From positions 1-64,000 of the forward strand of contig NZ_VIKW01000002.1 of assembly GCF_009711975.1 (NCBI RefSeq): a DNA stretch of 64,000 bases, in the 5' to 3' direction. Shown here in pieces: positions 17,554 to 26,241 of this stretch. The number at the start of each line of letters is the position of its first letter. Within the stretch, counting starts at the first letter, position 1. A program made the position numbers and the translations under genes. A model generated the notes under the pieces. The model was not told where the DNA came from. It was given only the letters and a program-made list of their open reading frames with translations, and made no database searches. The DNA is from Anabaena sp. UHCC 0204 (GTDB lineage Bacteria > Cyanobacteriota > Cyanobacteriia > Cyanobacteriales > Nostocaceae).

Positions 17554-20187
17554 CTAAACTAACGGTAGCTGAATAGTTTGTGCTAATAAGCTTTGAAGAC
17601 GTTGTAGTTGCGAACCAACTTGGTAAACTAAATCACCTTTGCCTAATAAATAAGCTGCTGTTGTTTCTTTTCCACCCAGAATAATGCATGAATCTGCTTG
17701 GCTGGAGGTACGCAGGGCGACTCGTCCAGGTAAATTAGCACGGATAATTGGGGTGACAATGCTGGCTTCTGGACGTTGTGTGGAAATAATCAGATGAATG
17801 CCAGCGGCTCTTGCCATTGCGCCTAAACGTTTGATACTTTGTTCTAATACGGTGCGAATTTCTTTTTCTGCCATAAAATCGGCATATTCATCAAATATAC
17901 AGACTATACGCGGTAAAGCTTGGGAAGAATGTTGATTATAGGTAGTTAAATCTGCACATTTAGCTTTTTCAAATTTTTGATAGCGAGATTCCATTTCTGC
18001 AACTAGTTCTTGCATCAATTCTACGGCGCGATCGCTATCTTTGACAACTGGTGAATATAACCATGACATTTGCTCAAATTCGGGAAATGTTACCCGCTTG
18101 GGGTCAACTAAGGCAATTTTTAAATGTTGGGGAGAATGACAATAGAGTAAACTGAGAAGGAGCGATCGCAAAAACTCACTTTTTCCGCTTCCTGTTGTTC
18201 CCCCAACCAAAAAATGACAAGTATTCGGATCTGATAAATCAGCCTCTAACAACTTACCATCAATACTCACCCCAATGGCAATTTTTACGGGTGCTGTTGG
18301 TGGTAAAAATTGTTTTTGAATATAATCTTCAAATTTGGCAATTTGCCTATCTGTACGTGGTAAATCAATACTCACATAACCAGCTTGGGGAGCAATTAAA
18401 GGCGGATGTTCTAACCCCAACTGTACTTGTAAATCAGCCGAAAATTTCAGCAGTGAATTTACTCTTATACCCAGATTTGGTTTAAGTTTCACTCGGATAA
18501 ATGCTGGACTTACAGCAGCACCTTGATATTCAACACCAACACCAAAAGATTGCAAAGTATTAACCAAAGCTTCCCCTATTTCATCAGCATTAATAGATGT
18601 ATCTTCCTGACTTTTAAAAGTATCTGAAAAACCTCTCTCCAAACCTCTCTCCTGCAAGGAGAGAGGCTTTGAATTCTCCCCCTTCCCTGGTAGGGAAGGG
18701 GGTTGGGGGGTTAGGTTTCGTGTTGGATTTTCTTCAACACTAAAAAAAGTCTGACACTTTTGTTGTTGCGGGCAAATTTCACATAAATGAGGTTGAGTTG
18801 TAGCTGGTGGTGGGTTAGAATTGGGAGATTCCCAACTCAACCATTCTTGCATTTGTAATAATTTGTAGGGAATTAATTGATGAACCGTATTTTCTAGCTG
18901 TTCCCAAGAATATTTGTACTCTTTAAACTCTGGTAAAACACAATAAACAGCAGAATCAACAGGTGCTTTTTTCTTCTTCCATAACATATAACTATAGAGA
19001 GAAACTTGAGCTAATTGTGCTGAAGGATCTACAGATTGATAGGTTTTAAACTCCACCATACAAAGGCGTTTGAGTTCAAAGTTAAAAACTAAACAATCAA
19101 ATTCACCTCTTATCAGTTGCTTTGTACCATCTGGTAAATTAAAGTAATATTCTAAACTGCGTTCTTCACTAATAAAAGTATTCTGAATAACTGTTTCTGC
19201 ACTACAATAATGGCGATTGATTACTAACAATTCAGTAAAGTTTTTAATTAATCCTTGTAATCCTTGCCAAACTTGTAATAATCCAGGGGCTTTACTATAA
19301 TCTTGACTAATAGTATCTTGTAAATAAGGAAAGAATTTAATTTGATAGAATAATTGTTGAATTTTTGATGTTAGTTCATCTACATTTAATTGTGTTGCAG
19401 ATGGATTCAATAAAGTTTTAAATCTGGGTTCAATTAGCAGTAAATTAATAAAATCATCTGCTAGTTGGTGAAAGACATTACCAATACCCGTAATGGCATC
19501 TTTAGGAAAGAATATTGCTTTATAATTAAAATTATGATTTAGATAAAATAGTCGAGGACATTCAAAAGCTAATCTAACTTTAGTCGGAGTTAAAGAAGAG
19601 TTTTCAGATTTATGATTTACCATATTAAATATATTACTGATAGCATCAGGATTGGATATTTCCAGTAAGCGACGATGAACAGCAGCTAAATAAACTGTAT
19701 CCATTGCTGCATAGTTTAGCTGTTTTTGAGTCAGAGGACGTTTTCCCCAGTCGCTTGTTCCTTCTTCTGCATCTACATTAGAAAAGTAGCAGAGTTCAGT
19801 AGCTAAAGTTTTTAGTTTTAAGTTGGTAGTTTGTAAAACTTTACGTTTAATTTTTTGGGCTAATTTTAAAGTACAGGTAACATTTTGGGCTTGAGTTTTG
19901 CCCAGATATTTTAAATCAAAACCCGCACTATGAAATACTTTTTCAATTTGCGGATTAACCATAATTTGGTTAATGAAATATACAGCCAAATCAGGTTTAT
20001 CTAAAACATCAAAAATGTAAGCAGATTCACCAGTTAAATCTGTATAATCAGCCAATACCTGAATTAGTGCTAATTTTGGTTTATCGGTATACCAATCAGC
20101 AATTTCCGTATCTATCCATAGGGTTTTAGATAGGGATAGTTGGGAAATTTGCTGGTAAATTTCAGAAGCTTCGCTCAGGTAGTGCAT
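17554..20187 (-). CDS. Fusion: DEDD exonuclease, Cas4-like Fe-S nuclease and FtsK-type DNA translocase
   Basis: This 877-residue protein joins three DNA-acting domains. Residues 1-180 are an RNase D-like DEDDy 3'-5' exonuclease (Asp26/Glu28 in WIDTEI, Asp91 in AGFDLKYL, Tyr159 and Asp163 in LNYAAMD). Residues 200-480 are a RecB/Cas4-like PD-(D/E)XK nuclease (His240; GEFD with Asp364; VEFKT with Glu379 and Lys381; QVSLY). Four cysteines are placed for a 4Fe-4S cluster (Cys210, then CEICPQQQKC: 469, 472, 478). Residues 535-877 are an FtsK/SpoIIIE alpha-beta motor (Walker A GGTTGSGKS 662-670; Walker B VCIFDEYAD) with neither membrane domain nor gamma domain. All catalytic residues are present. 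A palindromic repeat is inserted in frame at residues about 491-520, in the linker. Processive DNA degradation is inferred. Confidence 0.88.
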   Translation of the reverse strand: MHYLSEASEIYQQISQLSLSKTLWIDTEIADWYTDKPKLALIQVLADYTDLTGESAYIFDVLDKPDLAVYFINQIMVNPQIEKVFHSAGFDLKYLGKTQAQNVTCTLKLAQKIKRKVLQTTNLKLKTLATELCYFSNVDAEEGTSDWGKRPLTQKQLNYAAMDTVYLAAVHRRLLEISNPDAISNIFNMVNHKSENSSLTPTKVRLAFECPRLFYLNHNFNYKAIFFPKDAITGIGNVFHQLADDFINLLLIEPRFKTLLNPSATQLNVDELTSKIQQLFYQIKFFPYLQDTISQDYSKAPGLLQVWQGLQGLIKNFTELLVINRHYCSAETVIQNTFISEERSLEYYFNLPDGTKQLIRGEFDCLVFNFELKRLCMVEFKTYQSVDPSAQLAQVSLYSYMLWKKKKAPVDSAVYCVLPEFKEYKYSWEQLENTVHQLIPYKLLQMQEWLSWESPNSNPPPATTQPHLCEICPQQQKCQTFFSVEENPTRNLTPQPPSLPGKGENSKPLSLQERGLERGFSDTFKSQEDTSINADEIGEALVNTLQSFGVGVEYQGAAVSPAFIRVKLKPNLGIRVNSLLKFSADLQVQLGLEHPPLIAPQAGYVSIDLPRTDRQIAKFEDYIQKQFLPPTAPVKIAIGVSIDGKLLEADLSDPNTCHFLVGGTTGSGKSEFLRSLLLSLLYCHSPQHLKIALVDPKRVTFPEFEQMSWLYSPVVKDSDRAVELMQELVAEMESRYQKFEKAKCADLTTYNQHSSQALPRIVCIFDEYADFMAEKEIRTVLEQSIKRLGAMARAAGIHLIISTQRPEASIVTPIIRANLPGRVALRTSSQADSCIILGGKETTAAYLLGKGDLVYQVGSQLQRLQSLLAQTIQLPLV
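18628..18717. repeat. Palindromic repeat inserted in frame in the nuclease-translocase gene
   Basis: Two adjacent palindromes, CCTCTCTCC..GGAGAGAGG (about 18645-18666) and CCCCCTTCCC..GGGAAGGGGG (about 18679-18702), are read as TPQPPSLPGKGENSKPLSLQ. It falls exactly in the linker between the Cas4-like and FtsK domains, leaving both intact. Confidence 0.75.
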
Positions 20188-20253
20188 TCGTGTACTTTTG
20201 GATTTATGAAAAAAACTAGCAGATTGGGCAGCATATTTGATTGTACTTAATTA

Positions 20254-22260
20254 TTAATTTGGTATCCAACATACTGACTGTTTTTCTGGTTTCTCATTGG
20301 GGGGAATAATTTTAATTTTATTCTCCTGACATAATTCTTCCAGCAGAAGCTCCACGTTTAAATCTTTCACAAAATTAAATCTCTCTTCTGCTTTATCCGT
20401 TAATAATTTTCGTCCCAATATTTGATTAGTTTGAACTAAATTAAACAAGAATTCTTTGACCATCTTTTTATACTTTTCATCGTCAGGACCTGGATTTTTA
20501 GTAAAAAATCCTAACTCTTGTAATAAATAGCATTCTCGCATAATTTCAGATGCGCGAATTAAACTTTCTAATTCCTCTAATTTGATGATTTTTGTATCAA
20601 CTACCAACTCACCCGCACAAGCTGCATTTACTAGATTATGATAAGTTACCAAGTAATGAACAGAATTTAAATCTGGTTGAATTCTACGATGATCGGAATT
20701 TGTGAATATTTCAGTAAATATTTTGTTGCCCACTAAATCAGTATTGCCAACATTTTGCGCTCTAATTAAGTAGAGTGTATTACACAATTTCCGTTGTACT
20801 ACTTTATGGCAAGCCTTCATTATATAACAGAATGTAGTCATATTTGCTTCTTCTGTCCAAGTGATTCCGATTTTTTCGGTTTGATCAGGAACTTGATAGC
20901 TGAATGAATACTCAGCATAAGTAGAGCTAGGTAATAGTTTTGGTTGAATATTTCTCACTTGCAAAGCTGATAAAGTTTCTTTCAACATTCTCACGAGTTC
21001 TACTGAAGAGCATTGACTAATGTGAGTAATTCTTTTCTCAACTTTCTGAAATTCATACAACCATAATAATTTAAATGCTGCAACTAAGTCTATCTTGTCT
21101 ATTCCTCCTTTATATTTTTGAATTAATTCCTTACCTAGTTGCAATACTTCACGAGGCAAAACTTTGCCTCCAGGAAATTCTTCTTTGAGAGAGTGTTCAG
21201 TTAATGGGAAAATATCAGAACTTGGCTGAGATTTTACTTGAGTATGTAGTGGATAAAGCCGAGTTGCCCACAATGATTTGGCTTGTTCCAATGTGATGCG
21301 TTTAAGAGAAATTTTTGTATTAACTCTGTCTAAATCAGCATCTGGAATTAGCTTTTTATTTTGATTCCATGTACTATTAATAATACTGATAATTACCAAC
21401 ATTCCTTGCCATTGTTCATTATGAATAGTAGAATTAGCACTGAATAAAGTCGGTAAGTCAATAGAGTTATTAGCTAACTTAGCAATATTGTCTAGTTGAT
21501 CAAAACACCAAACAATTGGTTTAGATTTAGCCGAAATTTTACTAAAATTTGCTAATATTTTTCTAGCTGCGTCTTCAGTATCAATTGAACGTCCAACTCC
21601 CAGATTTTTTAAACTATCTTGATCAAGGTTGTCACCTTTTAACCATTCACAGGCTAAGTAGTGTAATTTAGGGTTAGTTAATTGATATAAAACTCCAAAG
21701 AACTCATGAGCATTGTATATCCCTAGCAGTCCTAATTTATTTTTCAAAATATCAATAAACTGCTGTCTTTCTCTAAGGTAAGAGCCATTGTCATTAACTC
21801 CAGTCCTCTTTATTTTCTCAATTAAATTTTTTTCTTCAGCTTCTAACCCATTTGAAATACTAGAAAAACAGCTTTTTAGCCATAGTAATAACTGTGAATC
21901 TTTTTGTCCATCAGGAGATTTAACGAGGCTATCAACTGTATATCTTAAAATGTGTCGCCAGATATATTGACTTTCGACAAACGGTTCAATATAAACAAAA
22001 AATGCCTGTGAATTCAATATTTTTTTGAGCCGTCCTAAGAAATAAGTTTTTCCAACTCCAGCATCACCAGCAAGAATAAGAGTACGAGGAATGCGATCAT
22101 TAGATACTTGTTTTAAAACTTTTTCTATCTCTACTAACGCCTCTTGATGGATAGATTCTACTGTGAGTGCTTTTTCTTGTGTCTCCTTCCAAAAGTTAGA
22201 GGACGCAAAATTATCGAATGGATTGATAGATTGCTTAATAATTTCTTCGATAAATGCCAT
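20254..22260 (-). CDS. Large AAA+ / ORC-like ATPase of the nuclease-translocase cassette
   Basis: This 668-residue cytosolic protein has an N-terminal P-loop ATPase: Walker A GDAGVGKT (residues 65-72) and Walker B PIVWCFDQLD (248-257). A region near 285-300 (GMLVIISIINSTWN) fits sensor 1. The layout resembles ORC/Cdc6- or KAP-type ATPases that act on DNA or as signalling switches. Residues about 430-668 show no family I recognise and may hold a target-binding domain; the end (VKDLNVELLLEELCQENKIK) looks like a winged helix. It lies 66 bp upstream of the FtsK-fusion gene and 43 bp downstream of the 284-aa gene, all on one strand, so co-transcription is likely. The role is inferred to be loading or licensing of the translocase-nuclease. 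Confidence 0.75.
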   Translation of the reverse strand: MAFIEEIIKQSINPFDNFASSNFWKETQEKALTVESIHQEALVEIEKVLKQVSNDRIPRTLILAGDAGVGKTYFLGRLKKILNSQAFFVYIEPFVESQYIWRHILRYTVDSLVKSPDGQKDSQLLLWLKSCFSSISNGLEAEEKNLIEKIKRTGVNDNGSYLRERQQFIDILKNKLGLLGIYNAHEFFGVLYQLTNPKLHYLACEWLKGDNLDQDSLKNLGVGRSIDTEDAARKILANFSKISAKSKPIVWCFDQLDNIAKLANNSIDLPTLFSANSTIHNEQWQGMLVIISIINSTWNQNKKLIPDADLDRVNTKISLKRITLEQAKSLWATRLYPLHTQVKSQPSSDIFPLTEHSLKEEFPGGKVLPREVLQLGKELIQKYKGGIDKIDLVAAFKLLWLYEFQKVEKRITHISQCSSVELVRMLKETLSALQVRNIQPKLLPSSTYAEYSFSYQVPDQTEKIGITWTEEANMTTFCYIMKACHKVVQRKLCNTLYLIRAQNVGNTDLVGNKIFTEIFTNSDHRRIQPDLNSVHYLVTYHNLVNAACAGELVVDTKIIKLEELESLIRASEIMRECYLLQELGFFTKNPGPDDEKYKKMVKEFLFNLVQTNQILGRKLLTDKAEERFNFVKDLNVELLLEELCQENKIKIIPPNEKPEKQSVCWIPN

Positions 22261-22303
22261 AAATTTGCACCAAAAATAAGAGCAGTAATGATTGAGGATC
22301 TTT

Positions 22304-23158
22304 TTAGTTTAAAGTAATAAAAAACACTAAACTACCTTGACGTTGGAATATTCCTGCGTCTAGCTGTTCAGATGTAAATTTGTCAGGTTCAGCCAAGGTA
22401 CTCAACTCAATGTGGTTGTTAACTTGCAACCGATACAAAGCCTGATCTAATTCTTCCCTTGACATTGGTGGTTGTAACTTTTGCCGTAAATGGAAAATGG
22501 GTAAATAATTCTCTGTACCCAGTTCTTGGTCTAATTTCTCGATAAGTTGTAAAATTTCTTCATCACTGGGATTGATGATAGTTTCTACACTTGATTGTTT
22601 ATTGGTAGGTAGTGGAACAGAAACTTGTTCTGGCTTAACCCGTAAATTCTTCCGTAAAAAGCGCAGATAATTACCCAGCAATTCCAAACTAATAACAGGG
22701 TTAGCGCCTTTATTGGGAATATATTCATCCCGCAAAAACTCAATCCCTCTTTCAGTCAGCCAAACCTCAGCTTTAATTCTTTGAATTTTGATTTCTGCTG
22801 AAATTAAACCCCGTTCATTCAAGCTTTTCAATATCTCGGCTCGTTCCGCAGCTTTCAGAGAAGTAATTTCACTGGGGGCGATTTTAGCAGTAGCTTTACT
22901 GAGTTTATCCAACACCTTACGTTCTTTATCAGTGATGGGTAACTCGGCTGGGTCTAGTTTCAACAGAGCCTGACCAGGAGGTAAAATTTTAACTGTGGCA
23001 ATCTCACGCGAATAGTCTACCAGTTCGCGATCGCCTAAGTCTCGACAAATTTTGTTTTTCTCACTTTTAAAACCATCAAAAGTGCTGGAACTCAAGCCAG
23101 TGCGATAATTGGGACATCCCAACAGCTTTAAGATAAACTTTAACTCTTTCGTTTCCAT
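22304..23158 (-). CDS. Winged-helix-like protein, first gene of the nuclease-translocase cassette
   Basis: This 284-residue cytosolic protein was not assigned to a named family. Two segments look like winged-helix modules: residues about 75-150 (LPITDKERKVLDKLSKATAK through LTERGIEFLRDEY) and the C-terminal 80 residues (LPIFHLRQKLQPPMSREELD through FFITLN). The middle is charged and helical. It begins the minus-strand series followed closely by the AAA+ ATPase (43 bp). A perfect 10-bp inverted repeat lies about 70 bp upstream of its start. It could be a DNA-binding specificity subunit or an autoregulator of the cassette (inference). Confidence 0.7.
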   Translation of the reverse strand: METKELKFILKLLGCPNYRTGLSSSTFDGFKSEKNKICRDLGDRELVDYSREIATVKILPPGQALLKLDPAELPITDKERKVLDKLSKATAKIAPSEITSLKAAERAEILKSLNERGLISAEIKIQRIKAEVWLTERGIEFLRDEYIPNKGANPVISLELLGNYLRFLRKNLRVKPEQVSVPLPTNKQSSVETIINPSDEEILQLIEKLDQELGTENYLPIFHLRQKLQPPMSREELDQALYRLQVNNHIELSTLAEPDKFTSEQLDAGIFQRQGSLVFFITLN

Positions 23159-23228
23159 ACGGGTAGTCTTGCTGTATTTGACACCTGACTACTTTAGCGC
23201 GAATCACAAAAAATTAACACACGTTTTC

Positions 23229-23263
23229 TATAGTAACTCTAATTAGTATGATTAGTTACTATA
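23229..23263. promoter_or_regulatory. Inverted repeat in the divergent promoter region (possible operator)
   Basis: The arms TATAGTAACT (23229-23238) and AGTTACTATA (23254-23263) are perfect 10-bp inverted repeats separated by 15 AT-rich bases. The site lies between the divergently transcribed cassette (start 23158) and the glycosyltransferase gene (start 23433). Confidence 0.5.
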
Positions 23264-23432
23264 TGCTGCAAATTTTTATTACTCCCTGAAGAGAAGTTTA
23301 CCTCCACACCTAGCGCACAATATTAAACTGCATATATTTTTTCAGAAAAATTTTATACAAATATTAAATAAATTCCACCATACCGCGAGATTTATATGTA
23401 TCATCTTTGAGATGATCAGATAATTCAAAACT

Positions 23433-24683
23433 ATGAATATCCTCATGCTATCTTCCACATTTCCCTACCCACCCACAAGGGGAGGAACGGAAATTAGGAC
23501 TTTTTATTTACTCAAGTACCTGCGTCAACGTCATCATATTACCCTGGTAACACAGCGTGATACCTATGTAACAGATACAGAAATTGCCGAATTACGTAAT
23601 TATGTTGATGATTTGGTAATTTTTCCCCGTCCTCTTCCTAGTAGTAACTTCTCAGGAATCCTCCAAAAAATCCAGCGATTTAGTACATTTTTAATTCAAG
23701 GAACTTCCCCCAATGTTCTGAACCGCTATTCAGTAGAAATGCAGCAATGGATTGATAAATTTGTCGAATCTGGTAAATGTGATGTCATTACCTGTGAACA
23801 TAGCGTTAACGAAATTTATATCCGTCCCCATTTCAAGAACCAGGTAAAAACCATAGTTGATGTTCATAGTTCTGTTTATGCAACTTGTCTGAATCAGTTA
23901 GAAACTGGTACAGCCGAAAATAAACTGCGAGATAGTTTATACTTACCCCTTTTACGTCGCTATGAAAAAGGATTCTGTCCTAAATTTTCTGATATTGTAG
24001 TCACCACAGAAGAAGATAAAATCCAATTTCAAGAATTTAGCAATCAACAAGCAATTCCCGTAATTCCTAATGGCGTAGATTTAGATTTATTCCCTATGCG
24101 GAATCATGATCCTGGTGGATATCGGCTAATTTTTATTGGAGCAATGGATTATATCGCCAACATAGACGCAGCGCGATTTTTTAGTCAAGAGATATTACCA
24201 GAAATTCAAAAAAAGTATCCCGATACAGTTTTTGATATCGTCGGTTCTCGTCCTGTTCCCGAAGTCTTAGAACTGCAAAATCAACCAGGTGTAAATGTTA
24301 CAGGTAGAGTCCCTTCCATGGTGGAATACCTGCACAAATCTGCCGTTTGTGTCATCCCTATGCGAACAGGATTTGGGATTAAAAATAAAACCCTAGAAGC
24401 CATGGCCGCAGGCGTTCCCGTAGTAGGAAGCGATCGCGGTTTGGAAGGATTAGCAGTAGATGGCAAAACAACGCCATTACGCGCCCTTCGAGCCAATCAG
24501 CCCGGAGAATATGTCACCGCAATTTCTCAACTATTTGAAAAACCAGAACTACGACTAGAACTTTCTCTTCATGCAAGAAAACTCATAGAAAGTGAATTTA
24601 CATGGGAAATTGCTGGTCAACATTATGAACAAATTTGTTTAGGTAAAAAGAATTTCTCACCTTTTACCCGTGCCAATTATTAA
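23433..24683 (+). CDS. Glycosyltransferase, GT4/GT-B family
   Basis: This 416-residue GT-B fold enzyme has an N-terminal acceptor domain beginning NILMLSSTFPYPPTRGGTEI (glycine loop) and a C-terminal nucleotide-sugar domain with VIPNGVDLDLFP, LIFIGAMDYIANIDAA and FGIKNKTLEAMAAGVPVVGS. These are the retaining GT4 signatures, including the donor-binding acidic region. It is probably involved in exopolysaccharide or lipopolysaccharide assembly at the cytoplasmic membrane; donor and acceptor are unknown. It is a single gene divergent from the nuclease-translocase cassette. Confidence 0.88.
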   Translation: MNILMLSSTFPYPPTRGGTEIRTFYLLKYLRQRHHITLVTQRDTYVTDTEIAELRNYVDDLVIFPRPLPSSNFSGILQKIQRFSTFLIQGTSPNVLNRYSVEMQQWIDKFVESGKCDVITCEHSVNEIYIRPHFKNQVKTIVDVHSSVYATCLNQLETGTAENKLRDSLYLPLLRRYEKGFCPKFSDIVVTTEEDKIQFQEFSNQQAIPVIPNGVDLDLFPMRNHDPGGYRLIFIGAMDYIANIDAARFFSQEILPEIQKKYPDTVFDIVGSRPVPEVLELQNQPGVNVTGRVPSMVEYLHKSAVCVIPMRTGFGIKNKTLEAMAAGVPVVGSDRGLEGLAVDGKTTPLRALRANQPGEYVTAISQLFEKPELRLELSLHARKLIESEFTWEIAGQHYEQICLGKKNFSPFTRANY

Positions 24684-24701
24684 CTTACTCAGGATAAAAT
24701 A

Positions 24702-24905
24702 ATGAATAATTATGTCCATTGTCCGCGTACTTGTTTACTCCAAAAATCAGCAAACAATGAGCAAATAAAAGAACAAGGATTATGTGATTTCTGTTGGAAT
24801 GAATACTGTTTTTGTTGGTCAGAATACTGTTTAAACGAATGGTATGAACTACAAGTAAAACATGACAATCTAAAAAGTAAACATCATACAAAAGATAAAA
24901 ACTAA
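24702..24905 (+). CDS. Small cysteine-rich hypothetical protein
   Basis: A 67-residue open frame starts 18 bp after the glycosyltransferase stop codon, with a modest AGGA 10 bp upstream of the ATG. It has seven cysteines, five within 20 residues (CDFCWNEYCFCWSEYC), and a basic, hydrophilic tail. No family was recognised; a metal-binding role is conceivable but unproved. The opposite-strand frame is less convincing because it overlaps a repeat. It may be a real small gene or chance. Confidence 0.35.
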   Translation: MNNYVHCPRTCLLQKSANNEQIKEQGLCDFCWNEYCFCWSEYCLNEWYELQVKHDNLKSKHHTKDKN

Positions 24906-24978
24906 AATAGACTTTTTGCTTCCTCTGCGTTTCTGCGCGAAACAAAAAATTGTGGGTTAGGCTAATAACCTACCCTCA

Positions 24979-25689
24979 TCAACAATAATCCAAAATCATA
25001 TCCCACTCATCTTCAGATAAAGGTTTCACCTCTATTTCCATCGCAAAACAATCACAAGCAGCCGCAATTAAAGCATTAATTATTGTTTCTTGATTAATAG
25101 TTTGAGGAAACTTTGCAGAACTGAAATACTCTTGATCAAATACTTTTTTAAACAAATCCGGATCAGGATTTAACCGCATAGAACCATGTTGGAGAACCGC
25201 GTCACCTTTGCGTAATTGGGCGCTACCAATTAGTTTAGAACCATCAGCTAAAACTAAATCTGCACCTGTAGCCGTCCCAAAACAATTAGGATTGTGGATA
25301 TAACCGCGTCCAGCTTGGCCATAGTACAACTCCACACCGAGCGATCGCCATCCTTGAATCAAAAACTCACAAATCTTTGCATACACATCTAGACGATTTC
25401 CCCCTAGTCCAGATGTCACTACACTGTAAGTTAAATCACCTTGATGTAAAACCGCCCTCCCACCCGTAGGACGACGCACTAAATCCAATTTTTCGCCGTT
25501 CCAAGTTAAATTTTCCCAAAATTCGGGATATTGACGTTGATGATAACCCAGAGAAATTGCAGGTGGCGACCAAGTATAAAAACGTAAAGTTGGCGGATGT
25601 TTTCCCGACTCATGCTGTGTTAATAACCAGCGGTCAACAGCCATTTGGATATTACCGGAAGCTGCTAAAGTAGGAATAAGTCGCCACAC
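24979..25689 (-). CDS. Lipoate-protein ligase A family (BPL/LplA/LipB)
   Basis: This 236-residue cytosolic enzyme attaches lipoate (or octanoate) to E2 and GcvH domains. It shows the family signature RRPTGGRAVLHQGDLTYSVV and the substrate-lysine motif DGSKLIGSAQLRKGDAVLQH. The length matches the short, single-domain LplA type. The next gene upstream (the YbjN protein) ends 27 bp away on the same strand, so the two may be co-transcribed. Octanoyltransferase versus ligase activity cannot be told from sequence alone. Confidence 0.88.
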   Translation of the reverse strand: MWRLIPTLAASGNIQMAVDRWLLTQHESGKHPPTLRFYTWSPPAISLGYHQRQYPEFWENLTWNGEKLDLVRRPTGGRAVLHQGDLTYSVVTSGLGGNRLDVYAKICEFLIQGWRSLGVELYYGQAGRGYIHNPNCFGTATGADLVLADGSKLIGSAQLRKGDAVLQHGSMRLNPDPDLFKKVFDQEYFSSAKFPQTINQETIINALIAAACDCFAMEIEVKPLSEDEWDMILDYC

Positions 25690-25716
25690 CTGCTGAATCC
25701 CCCAAACTAAAATTAT

Positions 25717-26196
25717 TTAAACTGCACTAAATTCAGCTTGCAGATATTCATCATTATCATCAGCGATAGTTGCAACGATAGTAATGATCCGGGAAACTTC
25801 CCCTGGAGACAATTCTGCTAAGGTGCGTGTAGAAATCACAACTACTTGATTGTTAATAATCCCAAAACGGGCTTCAAAGGTACTTACGCAGTTCAACTCT
25901 AACAGGTATCGCGTTAATCTGGGTTCATCTTGAACAGGTAACTTGAGTACCGCAGACCAAACAGTGATAGTATCTTCGTCAGTAGTCCCCGTCAACTGTA
26001 CGAATACTTCGACACTGCCATACTGGAATTTCCACAGATATTCACCTTCAGCAGAATGGCTAACCATTGCACTTTGATCTTGTGCTAGGGTGTCAATCAC
26101 ATTTTCAATGACTTCCACATGGTTTAGTCCTGTGGTTTCCTCAATAAGTTGATCCACCAACTGATCTGGGGATTGGGTTTCTAGGTAGCTTGCCAT
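25717..26196 (-). CDS. YbjN-domain protein
   Basis: This 159-residue acidic cytosolic protein resembles the YbjN family, which shares the fold of type III secretion chaperones. It contains the alternating strand pattern YLWKFQYGSVEVFVQLTG, then LTRYLLELNCVSTFEARFGI and the closing helix SRIITIVATIADDNDEYL. Cyanobacterial members are widespread; they are thought to be chaperone-like or regulatory, without a proven partner. It is divergent from the Rieske oxygenase gene, sharing a 45-bp promoter region. Confidence 0.75.
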   Translation of the reverse strand: MASYLETQSPDQLVDQLIEETTGLNHVEVIENVIDTLAQDQSAMVSHSAEGEYLWKFQYGSVEVFVQLTGTTDEDTITVWSAVLKLPVQDEPRLTRYLLELNCVSTFEARFGIINNQVVVISTRTLAELSPGEVSRIITIVATIADDNDEYLQAEFSAV

Positions 26197-26241
26197 ACAG
26201 ATTTTTTTCTAATAATATAGTCACTGCTTTAATCTACTATC

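Noticed and set aside
24685-24945. Minus-strand 86-codon frame opposite the cysteine-rich gene
   Set aside because: Starts inside a common repeat (CTCTGCGTTTCTGCGCG) and resembles no protein.
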